DNA of 5,910 nucleotides. Origin: Bacteroidales bacterium UBA1769 (GTDB lineage Bacteria > Bacteroidota > Bacteroidia > Bacteroidales > UBA932). Location: the NCBI GenBank assembly GCA_002314725.1, contig DCGV01000013.1, positions 1-5,910 of the forward strand, written 5' to 3'. This document shows positions 1 through 5,886 of this stretch, one piece after another. Each line of letters opens with the position of its first letter. The first letter of the stretch is position 1. The notes below the pieces were generated by a model that had not been told where the DNA came from, searched no databases, and saw nothing but the letters and a program-made list of their open reading frames with translations. The position numbers and the translations under genes were made by a program.

Positions 1-530
1 TGCTTATTACTGGCCATCGTAGGGAAAACTTTGGAGAAGGATTCATTAATATGCTGACGGCTATGAGGGATTTGTCGGAGAAGTATCAAGATGTGGACTT
101 TGTATATCCGATGCATCTCAACCCTAATGTCAGGAAGCCTATCCATCAGGTTTTCTCGGGCTTGGATACTCTTCCAAAAGGGGAAGGTTGGGGAGAAGCA
201 CATAATTTCTTCTTCATCGAACCTCTTCAATACCTTGAGTTTGTCTTCCTTATGGAAAAGTCCTTTATTGTCCTCACTGACTCCGGCGGTATTCAGGAAG
301 AGGCTCCGGGCCTCGGCAAGCCCGTGCTGGTTATGAGGGATACAACAGAGAGACCGGAGGCTCTAGAGGCTGGAACCGTAAAGCTTGTCGGTACAAATCA
401 CGACCTGATTGTCTTAGAAGTGTCAATGTTGCTGGATGATTCTTCTTACTACGCTTCTATGTTTGAAGCAGTCAATCCTTATGGGGATGGACTGGCTTGT
501 GAAAGGATAGTGGAGTATTTGAATAGCTGA
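1..530 (+). CDS. wecB: UDP-N-acetylglucosamine 2-epimerase (non-hydrolysing), C-terminal part
   Basis: This is the C-terminal 175 residues of a WecB/MnaA-type epimerase, which interconverts UDP-GlcNAc and UDP-ManNAc in the cytoplasm for surface glycan synthesis. The reading frame is open from base 3, so the 5' half lies outside the window. Visible hallmarks are TGHRRENFGEG near the edge (its His is the conserved catalytic-region histidine of the family), YPMHLNPNVRKP, and the UDP-binding stretch LTDSGGIQEEAPGLGKPVL followed by MRDTTERPEALEAGTVKLVG. Family members are about 370-380 residues, so roughly half is present, and the C-terminus is intact. One oddity is a stretch of about 12 residues (TLPKGEGWGEAH, 168-203) between the HLNPNV and EPLQYL blocks that I do not expect from the family. 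It reads like an in-frame insertion of repeat-like DNA. The next gene starts 51 nt downstream, so the two are probably co-transcribed. The family call is secure. Confidence 0.96.
   Translation, partial: LITGHRRENFGEGFINMLTAMRDLSEKYQDVDFVYPMHLNPNVRKPIHQVFSGLDTLPKGEGWGEAHNFFFIEPLQYLEFVFLMEKSFIVLTDSGGIQEEAPGLGKPVLVMRDTTERPEALEAGTVKLVGTNHDLIVLEVSMLLDDSSYYASMFEAVNPYGDGLACERIVEYLNS
168..203 (+). repeat. Possible repeat-derived in-frame insertion within wecB
   Basis: This stretch encodes TLPKGEGWGEAH inside the epimerase, between SGLD and NFFFIEPL, two segments that from memory are nearly adjacent in related Bacteroidales WecB proteins. The DNA contains a small inverted repeat, CTTCC (171-175) and GGAAG (182-186) around AAAAGG, followed by GTTGGGGAGAAGC. 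That resembles short G-rich intergenic repeats seen in Bacteroidetes genomes. The length is a multiple of three, so the frame is kept. Only one copy lies in this window, so the repeat identity is inferred and not shown. Confidence 0.35.
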
Positions 531-581
531 TTATTTTTGTTACCGGATGTTCCGTAAGACCTTGATCATTGACACGTCATT

Positions 582-1520
582 ATGGCTGATAACCCACATA
601 TTTCTATCATTTCTCCTGAATACCGAGGGGAAACAATGGTCGCACAACTCGTTGAAAGAGTAGTGTTGTCTGTCTCAATCATTACCAATAATTTCGAGAT
701 TATTTTAGTCAATGATGCTTCACCTGACAATACCTGGGCTGAAATAGAAAAGGAATGCATAAAAGACAAGAGAGTGAAGGGGGTGAATCTAAGTCGCAAT
801 TTCGGGCAGCACTCTGCTATTACGGCCGGACTCTCTTTTGCCAAGGGGGAATGGATAGTAGTGTTGGACTGTGATCTTCAGGATCGTCCCGAAGAAATTC
901 CTAACCTATATAAGAAAGCTCAGGAGGGATATGATACTGTCCTTGCTCAGCGCATTCATCGTGAGCACTCTTGGATTAAAACGTTTGGCTCCAAGTCCTT
1001 CTATGCGCTCTTAGCCTACCTTACCGAAACTCCGCAGGACTCCAGTGTTGCAAACTTTGGAATATACAACAAAAAGGTAATTGATGCAGTTCTTGCAATG
1101 GGTGATAAGATGCGCTATTTCCCGGCACAAGTTCAGTGGGTTGGGTTCCGAAAGGCATATCTGCCCATTCAGCACGATGCCCGTGCAGAAGGTAAGTCCT
1201 CGTATAGCTTAGCTAGACTATTCAAACTAGCACTCGATACGATTCTTTCTTTCTCTGATAAGCCTATGCGCCTGATGGTTCATGCTGGTTTATGGATAAC
1301 TGTAGCTTCATTTTTGATTGCGATTATATATTTGATCCGATATGCTGTTGGTCTTATTGAAGTTATGGGTTTTGCAAGTCTGATTATTTCTCTTTGGCTA
1401 TTATCTGGTGTGATAATATCTTTGATTGGTCTTGTTGGGCTTTATATTGGAAAGACGTTTGATGCCGTTAAGAATCGTCCAACCTATATTGTTAATAACA
1501 AACTGAATTGCGAGGAATGA
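582..1520 (+). CDS. Family 2 glycosyltransferase, membrane-anchored, ArnC/GtrB/DPM1-like
   Basis: This 312-residue protein probably transfers a sugar from a nucleotide donor to undecaprenyl phosphate on the cytoplasmic face of the inner membrane. The GT-A domain spans about residues 5-220, with the first strand and loop at ISIISPEYRGE (7-17), the nucleotide-binding segment IILVNDASPDNTW (40-52), and the metal-binding motif DCDLQD (96-101). The segment GKSSYSLARLFKLALDTI (204-221) is typical of polyprenyl-phosphate glycosyltransferases. Two hydrophobic helices follow, at about 233-258 and 264-289, then a short basic tail, as in GtrB and ArnC. The ATG at 582 puts the first strand at the usual distance, and there is no clear Shine-Dalgarno sequence. 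The stop overlaps the next start as ATGA (1517-1520). The transferred sugar is not readable from sequence; dTDP-Fuc4NAc is an inference from the wecD and wecE neighbours. The family call is firm and the substrate is open. Confidence 0.9.
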   Translation: MADNPHISIISPEYRGETMVAQLVERVVLSVSIITNNFEIILVNDASPDNTWAEIEKECIKDKRVKGVNLSRNFGQHSAITAGLSFAKGEWIVVLDCDLQDRPEEIPNLYKKAQEGYDTVLAQRIHREHSWIKTFGSKSFYALLAYLTETPQDSSVANFGIYNKKVIDAVLAMGDKMRYFPAQVQWVGFRKAYLPIQHDARAEGKSSYSLARLFKLALDTILSFSDKPMRLMVHAGLWITVASFLIAIIYLIRYAVGLIEVMGFASLIISLWLLSGVIISLIGLVGLYIGKTFDAVKNRPTYIVNNKLNCEE

Positions 1521-2215
1521 TTATTCAAAAGTTGGTTTGGGATAGTGATTTCTTTGGACTGCGAATTGGTCGAGCAAATCTGCAAAACAATGAAGAAGCT
1601 ATAGATTTGGCAGCAATGAAGAGTGAGTTGGCAAAAGAATACGATATGTTGTATGTATTTGATTCAGGCCATGTGGGTTTTGATACGGAAGGTGCAAAAC
1701 TAGTAGACACAAAAGTAACATATCGGAAGTCCTGCGAGTGCAAAATTATGTGTGCGGATGTGACAATGTATCACGGTCTTGTTCCATCAAATGATTTATA
1801 TCACCTTGCTCAGGTGAGTGGCGGTTTCTCTCGATTCAAGTTGGATAAAGGATTTAAGAAAGGCAGCTTTGAAAAGATGTATAATCGATGGATTGAAAAT
1901 GCTTGTTCAAAGGATGGCTCAAATAAACAGATATTCGTATATAACCAGTCTGGAAAAACAAAGGGTATGGTTACTGTTGACTTCAATTTGGATGGTATTG
2001 CTCATATTGGATTGGTTTCTGTTGATCCTGCTTGTCAGCATACAGGAATCGGATCCAAGATGTTAAGAACTTTAGATGGATATTTATTTCGCCTAGGAGA
2101 CATAAAGGCGATTGAAGTGCCTACACAAATGGCCAACAGAAATGCATGTCATTTGTATGAGAAGAACGGATTCCATATAGAGAGTGTGATTGATATTTAT
2201 CATTGGTGGTTTTGA
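1517..2215 (+). CDS. wecD: GNAT N-acetyltransferase, probable dTDP-4-amino-4,6-dideoxygalactose acetyltransferase
   Basis: This 232-residue protein resembles WecD (RffC), which uses acetyl-CoA to acetylate the 4-amino group of dTDP-Fuc4N, giving dTDP-Fuc4NAc. The N-terminal block LVWDSDFFGLRIGR (6-19) matches the W-[DE]-S-x-FFG opening of this subfamily. A second subfamily-like block runs from SRFKLD (105-110) to MYNRWIENA (121-129). The C-terminal GNAT domain has the acetyl-CoA loop VDPACQHTGIG (169-179) and the motif NACHLYEKNGF (209-219), whose Tyr214 fits the general-acid position. Length is close to the roughly 224 residues of the E. coli enzyme. I chose the ATG at 1517 because it overlaps the upstream stop as ATGA; an in-frame TTG at 1508 would add only three residues. 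A wecE gene in the same cluster makes the expected substrate, which supports the assignment. A related 4-amino sugar as substrate cannot be excluded. Confidence 0.85.
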   Translation: MIIQKLVWDSDFFGLRIGRANLQNNEEAIDLAAMKSELAKEYDMLYVFDSGHVGFDTEGAKLVDTKVTYRKSCECKIMCADVTMYHGLVPSNDLYHLAQVSGGFSRFKLDKGFKKGSFEKMYNRWIENACSKDGSNKQIFVYNQSGKTKGMVTVDFNLDGIAHIGLVSVDPACQHTGIGSKMLRTLDGYLFRLGDIKAIEVPTQMANRNACHLYEKNGFHIESVIDIYHWWF

Positions 2216-2550
2216 AAAACGGAATAATATATTGCACATTAGTCGGCATCAATCTGCTTTATGCATGTGTTACAATCTTTACTAAGTACGCATCGCAACA
2301 TGAGTTGATGTCGCTAAAGTATCTATGTGGATTATGCGGAGCAATTGTAGTGTTGGGATTATATGCCATATTATGGCAACAGGTACTAAAACGAGTTGAC
2401 CTATCGACTGCGTTTATGTTCAAGGGCACTAGCTTGATCTTTGTGATGTTTTTGGCTTTTATCCTTTTTGATGAGACTATTACTTGGACCAACTTATTGG
2501 GAGCTGCCATTATTGTAGCTGGTATTACGATATATGCCAAGGCGGATTGA
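2212..2550 (+). CDS. Small four-helix EamA/SMR-type membrane protein, first of a flippase-like pair
   Basis: This 112-residue, almost wholly hydrophobic protein has four predicted membrane helices, at about 4-24, 31-55, 68-86 and 92-109. The last two helices carry the DMT-superfamily pattern: LSTAFMFKGTSLIFVMFLAF, then the FDETIT turn (86-91), then LLGAAIIVAGI. A single EamA half of this size resembles ArnE/ArnF, the paired subunits thought to move undecaprenyl-phosphate-linked aminoarabinose across the inner membrane. No ATG start is available. TTG at 2212 forms a TTGA overlap with the upstream stop, giving MKNGIIYCTLVG; GTG at 2206 and TTG at 2203 are alternatives. The neighbouring gene is a same-sized relative, so a heterodimer is likely. 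Transport of a lipid-linked sugar is inferred from context; small-molecule export of the SMR kind is the main alternative. Confidence 0.78.
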   Translation: MKNGIIYCTLVGINLLYACVTIFTKYASQHELMSLKYLCGLCGAIVVLGLYAILWQQVLKRVDLSTAFMFKGTSLIFVMFLAFILFDETITWTNLLGAAIIVAGITIYAKAD

Positions 2551-2552
2551 GG

Positions 2553-2888
2553 ATGATGCTAAAGTTGATAGTCATAGTATCGGTTTTTGTTGCTGCTTGC
2601 GCTCAGATGCTACTTAAGAAAGGTGCATCGATTAAATATAAGTCTTTTATCCGCCAATACTTGAATGTATGGGTTATTGGTGGGTATGGTATTCTGCTAG
2701 TGAGCTTGTTGGTCAATATCTTTGCGATGAGCAGAGGTGTGATGGCTAAAGAAGTGAGTATCATTGAATCAATGAGCTATCTGTTTGTTCCCGTGTTGTC
2801 GTTCTTATTTTTTAAGGAAAAACTGACAAGGAAGAGGGTGGGTGCTGTTTGTTTGATTATTATGGGCATTATTGTTTTCTTTGTTTAA
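2553..2888 (+). CDS. Small four-helix EamA/SMR-type membrane protein, second of a flippase-like pair
   Basis: This is a 111-residue protein with four predicted membrane helices, at about 3-21, 40-59, 68-87 and 94-111. The first helix ends in AQMLLKKGA (17-25), which matches the Q-x-L-L-K-x-G signature of ArnE/SMR-type proteins. The third ends in the FKEKLT turn (87-92), followed by VGAVCLIIMGIIVFF. Its C-terminal half aligns by eye with the preceding protein (IFV..LAFILFDETIT against LFVPVLSFLFFKEKLT), so the two look like diverged paralogs forming one transporter. The ATG at 2553 lies two bases after the previous stop; a second ATG at 2556 is equally possible. Next to an ArnC/GtrB-like transferase and a GT-C-like protein, a lipid-linked sugar flippase role is the simplest reading. 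The substrate is not shown by sequence. Confidence 0.8.
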   Translation: MMLKLIVIVSVFVAACAQMLLKKGASIKYKSFIRQYLNVWVIGGYGILLVSLLVNIFAMSRGVMAKEVSIIESMSYLFVPVLSFLFFKEKLTRKRVGAVCLIIMGIIVFFV

Positions 2889-4332
2889 TTCTTTATTACA
2901 GAAAGGTTTGAGCGAGAAGTTTTACAGAACTATTTATTTTGCGTGTCTCGCAATTTTCGTTGGGGTCTTGGCCTTTTTTATTTCTTACAATGCGCAATGG
3001 CTTGTAGGTGATGATGCTATTGTTATTCGCCACACCGGATGGGGACATTTCTTCAATCCAACCGATACCGTTTCTCCTGAATCTGGCCGATTCTACCCTC
3101 TAGCTTACTTTGCGTACAACATTTTGTATATTTTAGGCCTCACATCTGTAAATGCTCATTTTATTCTACATACGATTTTCTTTTTAATATTTGCCACGTG
3201 TTCTATATGGGTAGTAAATAAGGCGGTTAACCTGCAAGGAAACGTGTGGAAGTATGTCGTATCTTTTTCTGCGATTGCAATTTGTATTCAAAGAGGTTAT
3301 ATCTCGTTTTTGGATGGATTTTCGACCATTTGGATTGACTACACTCTTCTTATGACTTGGTCAGTGTGCTCTTTTTATGTTCATGCAAACCAGTCAAAAA
3401 TAGCATTGGTCATTGGTCTTATTGCACTCAATTATCTTACATATTGCCTTGAAGCGAACTTCGTTTTGCCTTTATGTTATAGTGTAATTGGCCTTTGGCT
3501 TACTTGGAAATCTTCTACGAGGCTTGAAAAAGCATACCTTTTCTCAATAGGGGCATCTGCCATTGTGTTCCTTTTGATATACTTCTTCACCTGTTTCATT
3601 CATATTGAACATGCGTATGATGGCTCACATGGATCAGAGGTAACGTTTGTCGGAAATGCCATCAAGATGCTTATAGCCCAGAAAGTACTTTGGCTTGGTC
3701 TATTGGTGCTTGTTTGGCGATTATATTGTATCTTAATCAAGGACAATACTTGTGAATTTTGGGACACTATGATTCTTTCTGCATTTGGTTTTTTTTGTGG
3801 TTGTGCAATCCTCAAGTTAAATTGGGTGATGTATTATTCCATGGCTTCGATCCTTATGCTACCTGCATTAGTTCATTTCATTTTGAGTGGTATTAATCGC
3901 AAAATTGCAGTAGTTGTCTTCCTTTCACTGGCCTTATTTATGTGCAGAACATTACCGAAATTTGTTTATGAAAACCAATGTAGCAGAAAGGATACCACAG
4001 AACAAATGGAAACTTATGAGAATCTGTATAAGAATGGTCAAACATTCTATTGGTACGAACCATCAGATGGACGTGAGTGGAGCTTCGATATGGAAATTTG
4101 CGCTTGGCTTCGCGAGTCTTTGCAAACTCAATTAGGATGGCAGGTTGGAAATGAAGATTTTAAATTGAATGTTATTTCAGAGTTTAATCCCAATTCCATT
4201 ACCCCCGGGGTGTATATGGTTTCAAAACAAAACGAAATACTTTTTCCGGGAATCAACGAACAGATTATTAATGCTGGGGAAAAACTTGTGGGCGACACGA
4301 AAAGTGAATTTCAGAGCATCTTGATCAGATAA
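2872..4332 (+). CDS. Polytopic membrane protein, probable GT-C-fold (GtrII-like) glycosyltransferase
   Basis: This protein of up to 486 residues has about 10-12 predicted membrane helices over residues 18-358, then a soluble tail of about 125 residues. After the first helix, the outward-facing loop carries GDDAIVIRH (46-54) and later SGRFYPLAYF (71-80). An acidic pair plus a GR[FW]-P element in the first large loop recalls GtrII/GT-C enzymes, which use polyprenyl-phosphate sugars on the periplasmic side. YCLEANF (191-197) may be a further functional acidic position. The start is uncertain because there is no early in-frame ATG: TTG codons at 2872, 2881 and 2908 are possible, and the first two overlap the previous gene. 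A run of eight T (3789-3796) lies in the coding sequence. I recognise no specific characterised homolog. GT-C activity is inferred from topology, these motifs and the adjacent GT2 and flippase-like genes; a polymerase or other membrane enzyme is possible. Confidence 0.72.
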   Translation: MFSLFNSLLQKGLSEKFYRTIYFACLAIFVGVLAFFISYNAQWLVGDDAIVIRHTGWGHFFNPTDTVSPESGRFYPLAYFAYNILYILGLTSVNAHFILHTIFFLIFATCSIWVVNKAVNLQGNVWKYVVSFSAIAICIQRGYISFLDGFSTIWIDYTLLMTWSVCSFYVHANQSKIALVIGLIALNYLTYCLEANFVLPLCYSVIGLWLTWKSSTRLEKAYLFSIGASAIVFLLIYFFTCFIHIEHAYDGSHGSEVTFVGNAIKMLIAQKVLWLGLLVLVWRLYCILIKDNTCEFWDTMILSAFGFFCGCAILKLNWVMYYSMASILMLPALVHFILSGINRKIAVVVFLSLALFMCRTLPKFVYENQCSRKDTTEQMETYENLYKNGQTFYWYEPSDGREWSFDMEICAWLRESLQTQLGWQVGNEDFKLNVISEFNPNSITPGVYMVSKQNEILFPGINEQIINAGEKLVGDTKSEFQSILIR

Positions 4333-4370
4333 CTTTCATTTTATTTGTATTTCTTTGAACCGATACATGT

Positions 4371-5522
4371 ATGAATATTCCGTTTAACAAACCACATCTG
4401 ACAGGAAAAGAGGCGCACTATATGTACCAGGCTGTTTATGACGGCAAACTTTCTGGTAATGGCAAGTACACCAAACTCTGTCAAAACTTCTTTGAGGATC
4501 GATATGGGTTTCGCAAAGCCGTGCTGACAACATCAGGTACGGATGCGTTGGAGATGTGTGCTATGCTTTGTAGTTTGAATCCCGGAGATGAGGTGATAGT
4601 TCCGAGTTATACTTTCGTTTCGACCGCATTGGCATTCTTGAGAGAAGGAGCTAAAGTAGTGTTTGGGGATTCAATGACACGCAATCCAAACTTGGATGCC
4701 GAAGTTTTAGAGTCCCTTATCACTCCTCGTACCAAGGTTATCGTTCCAGTTCATTATGCGGGTGTAGCATGTGATATGGATGCCATCATGGCTATTGCGG
4801 AGAAGTATAACCTGCTCGTAGTAGAGGATGCTGCGCAGGCTATTGATGGTTACTATATCTCGCCCAAAACTGGCGAGAGAAAGGCTCTTGGGGGCATTGG
4901 GCATTTGGCTGCTTTTTCCTTCCACGAGACTAAGAACGTGACTGCCGGAGGTGAGGGTGGCTTACTTGTCGTGAATGACGAGCGTTTTATAAGACGTGCA
5001 GAAATTATATGGGAGAAAGGTACAAACCGTGCCGAGTTCTTCCGTGGTGAGGTAAATAAGTACGGTTGGGTAGATATGGGCTCTAGTTTTCTACCTGCTG
5101 AGATTAATGCAGCTTTTCTTTGGGCTCAATTGGAAAACCTTGATGAGATTCAAAACAAACGTAAGCAGCTATGGGATGTGTATCACACTAATTTGAAAAT
5201 TCTAGCTGAAAAAGGGGCCTTTTCTCTACCGGATGTACCTGATTATGCAACCAATAATGCGCACATGTTCTATCTGGTCTTTCCCGATATCGAAAAACGC
5301 ACAGCATTTATTAAATTCTTGAAAGAGAATGGAGTGTTGTCTGTGTTTCACTATTTAGCTCTTCACAAAAGCTTATACTACAAAGATAGGCACGATGGCC
5401 GTGAACTTCCGGAGTGCGACCGTTATACCGATTGTTTGGTGCGTCTTCCTATGTTCTTTGATCTGTCTATTGAGCAGGTAGAGGATATATGTGAATTGAT
5501 AAAGAGTAAATATAGAATATAG
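4371..5522 (+). CDS. wecE: dTDP-4-amino-4,6-dideoxygalactose transaminase (DegT/DnrJ/EryC1 family)
   Basis: This 383-residue PLP-dependent aminotransferase closely follows WecE/RffA, which converts dTDP-4-keto-6-deoxyglucose to dTDP-4-amino-4,6-dideoxygalactose using glutamate. Readable family blocks, in order, are IPFNKPHLTGKE (3-14), TSGTDALEM (54-62), VPSYTFVSTALAFL (77-90), VPVHYAGVACDMD (125-137), VVEDAAQAI (150-158; Asp153 and Gln156 fit the PLP-contacting pair), FSFHETKNVTAGGEGG (182-197, with Lys188 as the expected Schiff-base lysine), EKGTNRAEFFRGEV and NNAHMFYLVF. The match runs to the C-terminus, and FHETKN with HYAGVAC is characteristic of WecE rather than of the broader family. 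A few extra residues lie at 162-170 compared with my recollection of the E. coli enzyme. The ATG at 4371 is unambiguous, 38 nt after the previous stop, with no obvious Shine-Dalgarno sequence. It is the last gene before the terminator. The rmlA/rmlB genes that would supply its substrate are not in the window. Confidence 0.95.
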   Translation: MNIPFNKPHLTGKEAHYMYQAVYDGKLSGNGKYTKLCQNFFEDRYGFRKAVLTTSGTDALEMCAMLCSLNPGDEVIVPSYTFVSTALAFLREGAKVVFGDSMTRNPNLDAEVLESLITPRTKVIVPVHYAGVACDMDAIMAIAEKYNLLVVEDAAQAIDGYYISPKTGERKALGGIGHLAAFSFHETKNVTAGGEGGLLVVNDERFIRRAEIIWEKGTNRAEFFRGEVNKYGWVDMGSSFLPAEINAAFLWAQLENLDEIQNKRKQLWDVYHTNLKILAEKGAFSLPDVPDYATNNAHMFYLVFPDIEKRTAFIKFLKENGVLSVFHYLALHKSLYYKDRHDGRELPECDRYTDCLVRLPMFFDLSIEQVEDICELIKSKYRI

Positions 5523-5598
5523 GATAATCTGAGAATATCGAAAAGTATAACACACACCTCAGCCCCGTGTATTCGTGGTTTATTCCTGTATTAATGTC

Positions 5599-5638
5599 GA
5601 AGTGATAGACAATCCTTAAGGAGATCTGTCACTTTTTT
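5599..5638 (+). terminator. Intrinsic (Rho-independent) terminator of the polysaccharide operon
   Basis: AAGTGATAGA (5600-5609) pairs with TCTGTCACTT (5625-5634) over ten base pairs, with one G-U wobble, and runs into a six-T tract (5633-5638). The loop contains a perfect 10-bp palindrome, TCCTTAAGGA (5613-5622), which can fold as a small inner hairpin on top of the main stem. It lies about 77 nt after the wecE stop and before the next gene's probable promoter, so it marks the end of the transcription unit. Confidence 0.85.
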
Positions 5639-5647
5639 GCTTTCTAT

Positions 5648-5679
5648 ATTGCGAATGTTCAAATAATTGCATACTTTAG
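5648..5679 (+). promoter_or_regulatory. Candidate Bacteroides-type promoter for the downstream small gene
   Basis: TACTTTAG (5672-5679) matches the TAnnTTTG -7 consensus of Bacteroidetes at all fixed positions but one. A weak -33-like ATTG (5648-5651) lies 20 bp upstream, within the usual spacing. Transcription would start near 5686, giving an AT-rich leader of about 25 nt before the ATG at 5711. Its position just after a terminator supports a new transcription unit. The -33 match is imperfect, so this is tentative. Confidence 0.35.
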
Positions 5680-5710
5680 GGCATTAATATTACCACTAAA
5701 ATTTAACACT

Positions 5711-5884
5711 ATGTCCAAACCAATGACCACGAAAGAAGCCACAGGCAAGGATGTGTATGTTGCTCCTGCGGTTGAGATTATTAGACTCCATTATGGCCAA
5801 ATCTTGGAGACCAGCCTGGATCCACCTTCAGATGATTTGGATGGAAGTACTGAGCCTCTGGAAGTAAGTAGATGGAGGTATTGA
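5711..5884 (+). CDS. Small hypothetical protein, 57 aa, Bacteroidales short-peptide style
   Basis: The ATG at 5711 opens a 57-residue frame ending at TGA 5882-5884. Features are a polar basic N-terminus (MSKPMTTKEATGKD), a conserved-looking core VYVAPAVEIIRLHYGQIL, and an acidic, proline-containing tail (DPPSDDLDGSTEP) ending in RWRY. There is no signal peptide or membrane helix. The pattern Y-x-AP-x-[IV]E-[IV]-[IV]-x-L followed by a short acidic tail recalls very short proteins common in Bacteroidales, often found just ahead of secreted or lipoprotein genes; their function is unknown to me. The AT-rich leader without Shine-Dalgarno sequence fits Bacteroidetes initiation, and a candidate promoter lies just upstream. 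Its final codons (TGG AGG TAT) contain the ribosome binding site of the next gene, so the two may be translationally coupled. Gene reality is fairly likely; function is unassigned. Confidence 0.7.
   Translation: MSKPMTTKEATGKDVYVAPAVEIIRLHYGQILETSLDPPSDDLDGSTEPLEVSRWRY
5874..5879 (+). promoter_or_regulatory. Strong Shine-Dalgarno site inside the end of the small gene
   Basis: GGAGGT lies seven bases before the ATG at 5887 and within the last codons of the small upstream gene. It is the only perfect anti-16S-complementary site at good spacing that I see before any gene in this window. That is notable because Bacteroidetes genes usually lack one. It supports the start call at 5887. Confidence 0.6.
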
Positions 5885-5886
5885 CT

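Noticed and set aside
91..336. Open frame on the + strand overlapping wecB in another frame
   Set aside because: It lies wholly inside an unmistakable wecB reading frame, its product is low-complexity and family-free, and it has no start signals.
571..580. Small inverted repeat TGAC-AC-GTCA just before the GT2 start
   Set aside because: Four-base arms are expected by chance, and no second copy or longer symmetry supports an operator.
2259..2540. Minus-strand open frame across the first DMT gene
   Set aside because: The + strand frame has clear DMT membrane-protein features and operon spacing; the reverse product has no recognisable domain. The same reasoning applies to the minus-strand frames at 566-844, 1525-1743, 3600-3815 and 4707-4925.
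4201..4211. ACCCC-C-GGGGT inverted repeat near the end of the GT-C-like gene
   Set aside because: It is only 11 bases with a one-base centre, so it cannot form a hairpin as it stands, and it lies within coding sequence with normal codons.
4350..4357. TTTCTTTG upstream of wecE as a possible -7 promoter element
   Set aside because: It lacks the A of TAnnTTTG, and no TTTG-like -33 element sits at the right spacing; the short 38-nt gap fits continued co-transcription better.
5373..5555. Minus-strand frame of 60 codons running from the wecE 3' end into the spacer
   Set aside because: Most of it is antisense to conserved wecE sequence, and the product has no recognisable motif or start signal.
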